Assembly (NCBI GenBank): GCA_021204605.1
Contig: JAJPZD010000090.1
Location: forward strand, 1 to 21,243
Source: Prevotella sp.
GTDB taxonomy: Bacteria > Bacteroidota > Bacteroidia > Bacteroidales > Bacteroidaceae
Direction: 5' to 3'
DNA: 21,243 nucleotides
Shown in pieces: positions 6,690-14,200 of the stretch. Position numbers and translations under genes: made by a program. The notes beneath the pieces are model-generated. The model searched no databases. It was not told where the DNA came from and saw nothing but the letters and a program-made list of their open reading frames with translations. Within the stretch, counting starts at the first letter, position 1; the number at the start of each line of letters is the position of its first letter.

Positions 6690-7560
6690 AAAATGTAGGA
6701 AAATTCCCAATCGAAGTTTTTGCCATGACTATGAGGATAAATCTGAAGGCGTAAAATCGCCTTTTAAACAGCAATATTGTAAATATATCAAAAGTACATG
6801 CGTTAAGCCGAGAAAAAGCCAACCTGATATTAAGGTCGGAATATGTTCTTTAGGTGCCACTGTTAACAATGGCAAAGTTTACAAGCCTGTTATTATATGC
6901 CCTCAAAGATTCAAAGAAGATTATATGTTTGAAACGATAAGGCAGAAATATCTAAACAACTGGAATAATGTTAAATGGATACCTGAAGTTTATATAGGTG
7001 TTGGTGGAAGTGTTGATTATGTTGCCGTAGAAATAGATTCTCATAATAACATCTCAAATTTCTTATGTGTTGAATTGCAAGCTGGAGGCACTACTGGCAC
7101 TCCATATCCTGCCGTTAAAGATCTTATGGAATTTGGAAAATATAAAAGGAACAGTTATAATTATGGTATTAACTGGGCTAATGAATTTTCTAAAACCATG
7201 ATGCAACAAGCTTATAAAAAAGGAAAAATTGTTGAACACTGGAACAGGAAAATTGTATTCGTTGTTCAAGACTTGGCAATGGAATATATTTTTGCCTCAT
7301 CTGATTGTTCTAAAGTAACAAGAAGAAACCCTAAATATCCTGTTGACTTTTGTACTTTTAAGATGGTATGGCACGAAACAGAATGGAAATTGGAATTTGA
7401 TAAAATCAGAAGTACTACAATAGCAGGAATTAATACTATACTTGGTGGTGCCAAACCCGAAGATTATCTAACAGAAGAAGAATTTGTACAAAATATTATC
7501 AAAAAGGGTATTAAAGACGGTATTTTGGATAAGAATATAGGCATTTCTCCAGTAATATGA
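6646..7560 (+). CDS. NotI-family type II restriction endonuclease, N-terminus probably frameshifted
   Basis: The open frame encodes 304 residues resembling NotI-family (PF12183) endonucleases. Four cysteines at 45, 52, 67 and 85 (QYCKY, STCVK, GICSLG, IICPQRF) match the four-cysteine iron site of NotI in order and local context. SVDY (D124) followed by VELQ (E143, Q145) matches the D...ExQ active site of the PD-(D/E)XK fold. This frame starts 44 bases inside the methyltransferase gene, and its first ~25 residues look like out-of-frame methyltransferase DNA. The expected N-terminus is encoded from ATG 6686 in another frame and reads MKNVGKFPIEVF; joining it to HDYEDK at 6724 needs one extra base near 6717-6723. 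The catalytic part is intact, so the protein may be active if translated from 6646, or it may be a recent pseudogene or a sequencing error. Confidence 0.8.
   Translation: MYQKNVLIVLSYAYEKCRKIPNRSFCHDYEDKSEGVKSPFKQQYCKYIKSTCVKPRKSQPDIKVGICSLGATVNNGKVYKPVIICPQRFKEDYMFETIRQKYLNNWNNVKWIPEVYIGVGGSVDYVAVEIDSHNNISNFLCVELQAGGTTGTPYPAVKDLMEFGKYKRNSYNYGINWANEFSKTMMQQAYKKGKIVEHWNRKIVFVVQDLAMEYIFASSDCSKVTRRNPKYPVDFCTFKMVWHETEWKLEFDKIRSTTIAGINTILGGAKPEDYLTEEEFVQNIIKKGIKDGILDKNIGISPVI
6686..6754 (+). pseudogene. Displaced 5' end of the NotI-like endonuclease gene
   Basis: ATG 6686 overlaps the methyltransferase stop as ATGA. It opens a frame reading MKNVGKFPIEVFA and stopping at TAA 6752-6754 after 22 residues. 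Its first 12 residues look like a NotI-family N-terminus (compare the EFFGH run that I recall near the N-terminus of NotI). The continuation GHDYEDK appears if one G, or one T in the TTTTT run at 6717-6721, is restored. This is an inference from family resemblance. Confidence 0.6.
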
Positions 7561-7610
7561 TATGTGAATCATAAAAACACCTACGCAAAGCCGTTTTCAC
7601 AAATTTACTC

Positions 7611-8711
7611 TCAAACGGCAGTGGCCATGATAATCTGGATAATACGCTCCGCCGTCCTCCCATCCCACCTGTCAGGCAATGACGACGGTTTCCATTGCCC
7701 TGCGATGATACTTCTCACGGCAACAGCAAGTTTACCTGCATCCTCACCCACCAAGACATTGGAACCACAGCTTACTGTCTCAATATGCTCCGTGTAACTG
7801 TTGAGCGTTACACATGGCACTCCGTTGAAGGTGGCCTCCTCTGCGACATTACCCGAATCGGTGATTATACCCTTGCAGTTCGCCGTGAGATAACCAAATT
7901 CAAGAATAGAGAGAGGGTCAATGATATAGAAATTGTCATAACCGCTAACCAACGGTGCCACCACCTCACGGACATTACCGCGCAATGGGGCAATCACTTT
8001 CACTTCTCCTGCTGAAAGACACAAGGCGGAAAGCATGCTCCGAAGATTATCCGTGTCCGTAAGCAACACCTTGCGGTTGAGCGTGAACACAAGATAACTT
8101 TTTTCCCGCAATCCGAGCCTATCACATATCTCCGGACTTACAAGCCGTGAACGATTGAAACGGAGGGTGTCCATAAGTATATTCCCCACCATATAGACCT
8201 GCGACAACTCCGTTTTCTCACGACTCACATTGCTGTTTTCCCCCATGCCGGCAGTGAAAAGCAGGTCGGATAACCCATCTATCACCAAGCGGTTTATCTC
8301 CTTCGGCATTGTAATGTCAAAAGAACGGGTACCCGCAACAAGATGGGCCAAAGTCAAACCTCGTTTCTTAGTAACAATAGCAACAGCCATTGTTGAGGCA
8401 AGGTCATCAACAACAATAACCACATCGGTAGATTTATTATCAAGATACCTGTCAAACTCTGACATCACCCTGCCTGTCAGCTCATTGAGATTCTCGCAGT
8501 CAACACCTAAAAACACGTCCGGCCTGCCTATCTGCAAGTCCTCAAAAAGTGAAGCCTCTAAGGTCGGGTCTTCCTCACTACCTGTATATACCAAACTGTA
8601 ATCAACTGCGCCACCATCGCTCCTTGCTTTTGTTATGGCTCGCACCAAAGGCGCAACCTTCATGAAATTAGGCCGCGCACCTGTAACTATACAGATATTC
8701 AAGATGTTCAT
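7611..8711 (-). CDS. wecB: WecB-like UDP-GlcNAc 2-epimerase homologue, catalytic residues altered
   Basis: This 366-residue GT-B-fold protein is of the length and layout of non-hydrolysing UDP-N-acetylglucosamine 2-epimerases, which make UDP-ManNAc for surface polysaccharide. The start VTGARPNFMKVAPL corresponds to GTRPE..KMAPL, and the C-terminal nucleotide-binding part has ITDSGNVAEEA with PCVTLNSYTEH. Of the four residues shown to matter in E. coli (D95, E117, E131, H213), two are kept (D103, E138 in PKEINR). Two are changed: HVEAGLR became HLVAGTR (V125) and the GHR histidine is N212. It may be a non-catalytic or altered-specificity paralogue. It starts nine bases after qmcA ends and is the last gene of the nfeD-qmcA operon. 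No terminator was found in the 50 bases before the convergent nuclease gene. Confidence 0.85.
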   Translation of the reverse strand: MNILNICIVTGARPNFMKVAPLVRAITKARSDGGAVDYSLVYTGSEEDPTLEASLFEDLQIGRPDVFLGVDCENLNELTGRVMSEFDRYLDNKSTDVVIVVDDLASTMAVAIVTKKRGLTLAHLVAGTRSFDITMPKEINRLVIDGLSDLLFTAGMGENSNVSREKTELSQVYMVGNILMDTLRFNRSRLVSPEICDRLGLREKSYLVFTLNRKVLLTDTDNLRSMLSALCLSAGEVKVIAPLRGNVREVVAPLVSGYDNFYIIDPLSILEFGYLTANCKGIITDSGNVAEEATFNGVPCVTLNSYTEHIETVSCGSNVLVGEDAGKLAVAVRSIIAGQWKPSSLPDRWDGRTAERIIQIIMATAV

Positions 8712-8720
8712 TCCACACGA

Positions 8721-9674
8721 TTATTCCGACTTGAACAATTCCTTTATGCCTCCTATGCTACCCATCAGATTAGTAGCCTCATACGGCAGATATATTGTCT
8801 TCGACTTGTCTCCTTGGGCAAGCTCCTCAAGCATCTGAATGTATTTCTGTGCCAGCAAATAGTTGGCTGGATTGGTGGTCTTGCCAACTGCCTCCGTGAT
8901 CTTCTGTATGGCTATCGCCTCTGCCTCTGCCTTGCGTATCCTCGCCTGAGCCTCTCCCTCTGCGTTGAGAATAGCCATCTGCTTGTCGGCCTCAGCCTTG
9001 TTGATGATTGCGGTCTTCTCTCCTTCTGACTTAAGGATTACGGCTGCTTTCTGACCCTCACTGGTGAGGATTGTGGCACGTTTGTTACGCTCTGCCTGCA
9101 TCTGCTTCTCCATAGCCTGCAAAACGCTTTCTGGTGGCGTGATGTCCTGAAGCTCTACACGGTTGACCTTTATGCCCCACTTGTTGGTGGCATCGTCAAG
9201 CACGGCACGCAGCTTCGTGTTGATCGTATCACGGGAGGTAAGCGTCTGGTCAAGTTCCAACTCTCCGATAATGTTACGCAATGTTGTCTGTGTCAGCTTC
9301 TCAATGGCATTCGGCAGGTTGTTGATCTCATACACGGCCTTGAATGGGTCAACAATCTGGAAATACAGCAATGCGTTGATTTGCGTCTGCACGTTATCTT
9401 TCGTAATGACATTCTGCTTGTCAAAATCGTAAACCTGCTCACGCAAGTCGATGGAATCTGTATATACATACCGTCCACGCCTCAAGGAAACAATCACCTT
9501 AGCACGGTCTATGAAAGGAATTATGACATTGATTCCGGGTTTCAAGGTAGCATAGTATTTACCGAGACGTTCTATAATCTTGGTCTCCGACTGTGGAATG
9601 ATCACAAGACTTTTCTTTACCAACACAAGCGCACAGATGACCAGCGCGATAATAACATAAAAAATAATACTCAT
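8721..9674 (-). CDS. qmcA: SPFH/band-7 membrane protein (QmcA, paraslipin type)
   Basis: This 317-residue stomatin/prohibitin-family protein is anchored by one N-terminal membrane helix (about 3-19) and forms large ring assemblies in membrane microdomains. The SPFH domain spans about 22-185, including KPGINVIIPFIDR and the conserved LDQTLTSRDTIN and WGIKVNRVELQDITPP. A long Ala/Glu/Lys-rich coiled coil follows (about 190-265). The end YEATNLMGSIGGIKELFK matches E. coli QmcA closely. It sits 24 bases after nfeD, the classical NfeD-SPFH gene pair. The E. coli counterpart is regulated by the FtsH/HflKC proteolysis network (family knowledge); its exact role here is unknown. Confidence 0.93.
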   Translation of the reverse strand: MSIIFYVIIALVICALVLVKKSLVIIPQSETKIIERLGKYYATLKPGINVIIPFIDRAKVIVSLRRGRYVYTDSIDLREQVYDFDKQNVITKDNVQTQINALLYFQIVDPFKAVYEINNLPNAIEKLTQTTLRNIIGELELDQTLTSRDTINTKLRAVLDDATNKWGIKVNRVELQDITPPESVLQAMEKQMQAERNKRATILTSEGQKAAVILKSEGEKTAIINKAEADKQMAILNAEGEAQARIRKAEAEAIAIQKITEAVGKTTNPANYLLAQKYIQMLEELAQGDKSKTIYLPYEATNLMGSIGGIKELFKSE

Positions 9675-9698
9675 ATTAATTTTGTTTTGGTTAAAAAT

Positions 9699-10151
9699 CT
9701 ACACCTTCTCGACGGTTATTATGATACTCTCTCGCCCCACGACTCGCACCTTGACATCTTTATCTATGCAAGAGCCGTCGGAAGAGACAGCTTTCCAATC
9801 GTCTCCATCTATCGCCACGCGACCGAATCCTCCATCCACGATAGTCTCACTCACACGGCCAATCTGTCCTATTAGCGCATCGGCATTGCTCAACCGCTCC
9901 TTGTGCTTGCCATGTAGATATTTCAGGGCAAAAGGACGGACGAAGAATATACAGAGCACAGAACATATCACAAAAACCACTAACTGGGCGTAAAAACCCA
10001 TTATTCCAATCGCAGATACAATAGTGGTGAACGCCGCTCCTATTGCGAAGCACATCACATAGAAATCACCGTTGGTGAGTTCAAGAATCAGGCATAGCAC
10101 GGCAATCAGCACCCACATCTGCCATAAATTTGCAGCAAAGTATTCTATCAT
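9699..10151 (-). CDS. nfeD: NfeD-like membrane protein with OB-fold
   Basis: This 150-residue protein has two or three membrane helices between about residues 12 and 74 (GIMGFYAQLVVFVICSVL is the last part) and a C-terminal soluble beta domain of NfeD type from about 91 (ALIGQIGRV...DGDDW...VKVRVVGRE). It is the short NfeD form without the ClpP-like protease domain, comparable to E. coli YbbK, the QmcA partner. It is the first gene of the operon with qmcA and the wecB-like gene, and is preceded by a promoter about 20 bases upstream. Confidence 0.9.
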   Translation of the reverse strand: MIEYFAANLWQMWVLIAVLCLILELTNGDFYVMCFAIGAAFTTIVSAIGIMGFYAQLVVFVICSVLCIFFVRPFALKYLHGKHKERLSNADALIGQIGRVSETIVDGGFGRVAIDGDDWKAVSSDGSCIDKDVKVRVVGRESIIITVEKV

Positions 10152-10171
10152 TACAGTCAGCTTTTATTTCT

Positions 10172-10203
10172 GCGAAGATAACAAAAAATTATACACAAAC
10201 AAA
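10172..10203 (-). promoter_or_regulatory. Promoter of nfeD-qmcA-wecB operon
   Basis: On the minus strand TTTG (10200-10203), 19 bases and TATCTTCGC (10172-10180) match the consensus except for one base in the -7 box. It would start transcription about 15 bases before the nfeD ATG. Confidence 0.6.
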
Positions 10204-10242
10204 AAATTATAAGAAAAGATAAGAAAAAATAGCCCAAACAAT

Positions 10243-10381
10243 AAAGGCTGACTTCCCAGCCAGCCCTTTTGCAATACAAAAACATTATGAATTTTATAAA
10301 TCGAACAATTTCATATCTCAAAGACAATCTCCATTGACGTTAACCAACATTTTAAGTTGACTTTGATGTTATTACTTCTTG
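10243..10381 (-). ncRNA. Candidate small RNA or alternative nfeD leader
   Basis: The promoter at 10388-10419 would begin a transcript near 10381 running left. A hairpin AAAGGGCTG/CAGCCTTT (plus-strand positions 10243-10269, one bulged C), followed on the minus strand by a T-rich stretch, could end it after about 140 bases. The interval contains no convincing open frame (longest ATG frame is seven codons). Because nfeD has its own promoter further on, a separate RNA is possible, but a long nfeD leader is the alternative. Confidence 0.3.
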
Positions 10382-10387
10382 ACGAGT

Positions 10388-10419
10388 GCAAAATTAAGAC
10401 TTCCTGGAATAATCCGCAA
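10388..10419 (-). promoter_or_regulatory. Orphan promoter upstream of nfeD
   Basis: On the minus strand TTG (10417-10419), 20 bases and TAATTTTGC (10388-10396) match TTG / TAnnTTTGC perfectly in the -7 box. No start codon of a real gene lies within 200 bases downstream, which is why a small RNA is considered. Confidence 0.5.
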
Positions 10420-10477
10420 TACCTAAAAATGGTGGTTTATATAAACTGAAATACTGGTTGACATCCCCTAATCATAC

Positions 10478-10511
10478 AAAAAAAGCGGTCTGCACGTTGC
10501 GTGCGGACCGC
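10478..10511 (-). terminator. Strong terminator after the small secreted protein gene
   Basis: On the minus strand GCGGTC-GTGC pairs with GCAC-GACCGC (plus positions 10485-10511) with a five-base loop and one mismatch, followed by seven T (10478-10484). It ends the transcript of the minus-strand gene at 10534-10896. Confidence 0.9.
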
Positions 10512-10533
10512 CTTCACAATATTCTTTCATTTA

Positions 10534-10896
10534 TTATCTTCTCAATCCACGGTTGGTGAACGTTGCATTCAATACTCTAAGATACTTGTCATACTGGTCT
10601 TTCGTAAGTATGAAGCTCATGTATGTCAAATCCCTGTCTAAAGCATCCTTGATCATATAGTTACGCTCTTCTCCATTCGAACAGGAAGCGTTGAGCATAT
10701 CTGCACAGAAATAACTGTGGATGTCTTTCACCGCCTCTATCTGGTCTGACGAAAGTTCCAGATATTCAGCTAATTTCACGGGATTTACCGCCATGTTGTA
10801 TGCGTTTGCGCTGTCCACGCTGCTCATCTCCTCGTTTCCTGCAAATGACATTGCCATGCTAAGCACTGCCACAACCACTAATAACAATCTTTTCAT
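10534..10896 (-). CDS. Small secreted helical protein, function unknown
   Basis: The product is 120 residues with a clear Sec signal peptide (MKRLLLVVVAVLSMAMSFAG, cleavage probably near residue 19-20). No cysteine lipobox is present at the cleavage site. The mature part of about 100 residues is predicted by eye to be mostly helical, with KLAEYLELSSDQIEAVKDIH and an end LTKDQYDKYLRVLNATFTNRG. Those LS/LTxDQ segments recall CpxP/Spy-like periplasmic helices, but no family is claimed. A rare visible Shine-Dalgarno (AAGGAG, 10905-10910) lies eight bases before the ATG. The gene stands alone between a long repeat-containing leader and a strong terminator, suggesting good expression. Confidence 0.85.
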   Translation of the reverse strand: MKRLLLVVVAVLSMAMSFAGNEEMSSVDSANAYNMAVNPVKLAEYLELSSDQIEAVKDIHSYFCADMLNASCSNGEERNYMIKDALDRDLTYMSFILTKDQYDKYLRVLNATFTNRGLRR

Positions 10897-10928
10897 CTTC
10901 TTTTCTCCTTTCTAATTGACTTTGGAGG

Positions 10929-11012
10929 TTAATTGCTTGCGTTTTGTACCTCACCAGACAATTTTTTACTTTGTTCTTGAACTTTGGCTCTTTTCTCACG
11001 AATCACCTCCAT
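10929..11012 (-). CDS. Possible 27-residue leader peptide or small protein
   Basis: An ATG at 11012 (minus) opens a 27-codon frame, MEVIREKRAKVQEQSKKL followed by SGEVQNASN, with a stop at 10929-10931. It has a stop codon one codon upstream, so it cannot extend. The product is polar, Lys/Glu-rich and could form an amphipathic helix. It lies 32 bases before the start of the secreted protein gene and could be a translated leader. There is no homology evidence; it may be chance. Confidence 0.25.
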   Translation of the reverse strand: MEVIREKRAKVQEQSKKLSGEVQNASN

Positions 11013-11096
11013 ACGTTATCCTAATTTACTTTTTACCTTTGGACTTTGGAAATCCTCCACCCTAATTTTGTCAAACTCTCAAGCAAGAGCAAACTC

Positions 11097-11131
11097 CTAA
11101 TTCTTAACTCTTAATTCTTAACTCTTAACTC
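11097..11131. repeat. 14-bp tandem repeat (TTAATTCTTAACTC)
   Basis: The unit YTAATTCTTAACTC occurs at 11097-11110 and 11111-11124, and the half unit TTAACTC follows at 11125-11131. It lies in the leader of the minus-strand secreted protein gene. Such low-complexity arrays vary in copy number by slippage. Confidence 0.75.
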
Positions 11132-11164
11132 AAAAGTGTCCGCAGACCTCTTTCTTTTTCACAT

Positions 11165-11193
11165 GCAAATTTACAGCCTTTTTACAGAACCAA
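11165..11193 (-). promoter_or_regulatory. Possible promoter of the small secreted protein gene
   Basis: On the minus strand TTG (11191-11193), 17 bases and TAAATTTGC (11165-11173). The -7 box is perfect; the spacing is shorter than the usual 19-20. If used, the mRNA has a leader of about 260 bases containing the tandem repeat and the 27-codon frame. Confidence 0.4.
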
Positions 11194-11265
11194 CTCATAA
11201 TATCCTTATTGTTTGCGTTAACAACCAATATTTTTGACCTTCGTCAAGAATTTCTTATCTATCCG

Positions 11266-14200
11266 CTATTTCTCACTTGCCCTTTTCTTCCTTGACAATA
11301 CAAACAAGTCCTTAAACTGGTTGAAGTCCTTTTTCATTATTATACCTATGCCCTGAGTATTGAGGGATGACTTGGTGAAATAGCGGTCATTTGATTGGTT
11401 ATACACCTTGAGAGCAATACTTCCATTTGGCAATAACGAATAGTTAATATCAAAGTCGCCGATAAAAGATGTGGTCGCGTTGGCATTGTCCCGATAACCA
11501 AACTGACCATTGATTGTAAGACGGTTGTTGAGCAAATGACCCGACAGAAGACCCTCGTACTCTGCATTATAGAAACCCTCTGTACCTGCACTGATGTTCG
11601 CCCCAAAAGACCAGTTGTTGTTTTTCACAAGACTGCCGAGCAGTGAGTTGATCTGCTGACTGATAGTGCCGCTCAGCAAACTCTGCATGGCAAGACTCGT
11701 CTGATTCTGCTGGGTCTCCGAATTATTGCCACCCTGTATGTAGAAACGGCCGATGCTGAGAAGATACACCACCTGCTGGTTCATCTCCTCCTCACCGTTG
11801 ATCACCGTTCTAACCATCTGCTCCGCATCACTGCTCACAGTGGGCATGTCTAAGTCAAAGTCCACGTGCGGAGACAATGGAGTGCCACTGATGTTCATGA
11901 TACAGTCAACTCTCACATTGTTGCTCGAAAAACTGTTGCCAATCTGAAGGTCAGACAGGGGTACGCTGTTGACTGTATAGATTGCCTGCAGGTTGAGAGC
12001 CGCGTTATACGGACTCCCTGTGAACACTATAGTACCTCCCGACTGGAAATTGAACACCTTCTTGATAATGTTCTGGATAGTCAGTTTGTATGTGCCATGG
12101 TCTATCAGAAACGTACCGAACATATCAAACGTGCCCTTGTTGAAATATGTCGCTTTGAGACTGCCTGTGCCGTTCAGTGCGATATAATCGTTGGTCGTCT
12201 GGTCCATCAGCACCCTTAAAGTGGCTTCTGGATTTATGTTGATGATGAAATTGATACGCATATCCGAATGGATATTGCCCCAGTAGTCGTCCTTTTGACC
12301 TGTATTATCAACCGCAATGTCAGCTACACCCTCCCCTTCAACACTTATGGAATCCGCCACCAACTTAGTGGCCTTGTCGTTCCATGTGATGAACTGCTGG
12401 TCGGCAATCGCATCAGGACTTGCGGCATTGTACTCTATGAACGAGTTCTTCCCTGGTGTTATATCAACGTCGATGTCAATTCTTCCGCTACCGCCTCGTA
12501 TGTTGCAGTTGCCCGTACCATAGACTGTACCATAAAACGTATCGCCATTAAAGCCATGCGTGTCGTAGCAGAGCATATCCTCACAACTCACATTGATGTC
12601 GTAGGATAAATTGGTGAGATGCTGGTGGTAAAGGCTACCGGTTAATATGCCGATATTTCCATTCCTGTCCCTTATAGTGTCGCTGACAAACGTTATGTTG
12701 TCTGGAACAAAGCGAATAGTGTCGTTACTAAGCGTGAAGACTGTGTTAAGGGGTGTGATGTTGACTTTCCCATCAGCCACCACCTGCCCCGTCAGGTTAA
12801 TGTTGCCGAGAGGTCCGGAGATACGGATTCTGCCATTGGCATGCGCATCGATATTGTCCATGAAACTGCTGCAGAAACTGCCAAGAAACTCAATATTGGT
12901 GTTTTTCGCCTCAATACCAAGATCAATAAACCTGTTCTTCAACGACACATAGCCATTGATTAGTGTCTGCCTTCCTGCATCATCAGCATGTGCATCTATA
13001 TCAATCTGCTTATCTTCCTTGTCCCACTTCACAGAGGCAAACAGCTCTCCCATGCGACCGTGCTGGAACATGAATTGGCGGATATGCAGGTCCGCATACA
13101 TCTCTGGCTCATAAAACACCGACTTGATGAACGCCTTGCCGGAGGCATAGCCGTCGAACACCACGGCATGAAAGTTTACAAGACTTAGGATATAGTTGAC
13201 ATCCACGTCCCGAAGGTCAACCTCAATGGAATCTGATTCATTTCTTGTCGCCTTGCCCGATATCCTTACGTGCTGGTTGTTGTGCTCAATGGCAAAATGA
13301 TTTACGGTCAGGTCGCCTGCATTATAATCTATGCTCGCCGGTTTGACCTTCCACAGTGTATCATTGACCATCAGTTCCGAAGGATTTACACTGATATGTA
13401 TATCATGCTCCCCAGCATCATTTATTATGAATGATGTCTCCGTATTGAGATAGCCGTTTATCGCCTTCTTACGGTTGTTGTTCCAATAGATTGTACTATA
13501 CAGTCGGTCTCCTGCTGCATCGAGCCTCACACCGAGGTCAAGTTTCTGACCGTTGCTCATTATCTTCCTAACACGTCCATCCACCGACAATGTGTCACTG
13601 GGGGTGCCTACTGTAATCAGCATGTTGCGGTATTCGCCTCCATCGTATATGAAATCTTTTGCCTCACAACGCAGGTCAACATAATGTGTGCTGTCGATCA
13701 CCTCCCCTCTGATCCTAAAAGGTGAATTTATCTCAAGGGGAACGGCAAATAGCATGGCTAACCAGTCGGAATTTGTCAACTCTGCATTGATAATGAAATC
13801 ATTATCCGCCTTCCCCGACGCAGGACAGATAGATGGCAGTTTCGCATGGGCCAGACTCTTGAAACTCTCCGCAATGGTCTTGAGATCATAACGTCCGCTT
13901 ATCTCTGCATGTCCGAAATCACTCTGCATGGAAATGAACTCCTGCCCTGCCTCAACATTAAGTCTGTCAAGGTGATACAAACTGTCTCCCGACACCATGA
14001 GAAAATCATTCAGTATAACATTTCCTGTTATATCTGAGAGCTTTTCTCCGTTAATCCGCGCTTCTGCTGTTACGTCGAAATCAAACACCGCACCTTTCCA
14101 CTTGTCTGTGAGATGAAGGGCTGATGGATTTAAATCCCTCACCGACACCATTACATTTGACGTCTTGCCCGACTTCTCGATGTCCATTTTGCCGTTGATA

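Larger units (their letters stand above)
10152..10533. other. Intergenic region: nfeD promoter, possible small RNA, terminator
   Basis: No protein gene was seen in this 382-base gap. From right to left on the minus strand it holds the strong terminator of the preceding small gene, an additional promoter (10388-10419), a hairpin at 10243-10269 and the nfeD promoter. The span 10243-10381 could be a short independent transcript. Confidence 0.6.
10897..11265. other. Long leader/intergenic region between tamB and the small secreted protein gene
   Basis: This 369-base stretch lies downstream of tamB and upstream of the minus-strand gene at 10534-10896. It holds a possible minus-strand promoter (11165-11193), a 14-base tandem repeat (11097-11131), a possible 27-codon open frame (10929-11012) and a Shine-Dalgarno site. 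Several GGAGG and CTTTGG words recur. No tamB terminator was recognised. Confidence 0.6.

Noticed and set aside
11034..11041. TACCTTTG promoter-like word on the plus strand
   Set aside because: There is no -33 box at the right distance and no plus-strand gene for several kilobases.
11216..11250. TTGAC/GTCAA hairpin as a tamB terminator
   Set aside because: The five-base stem is followed by A residues, not T, on the minus strand.
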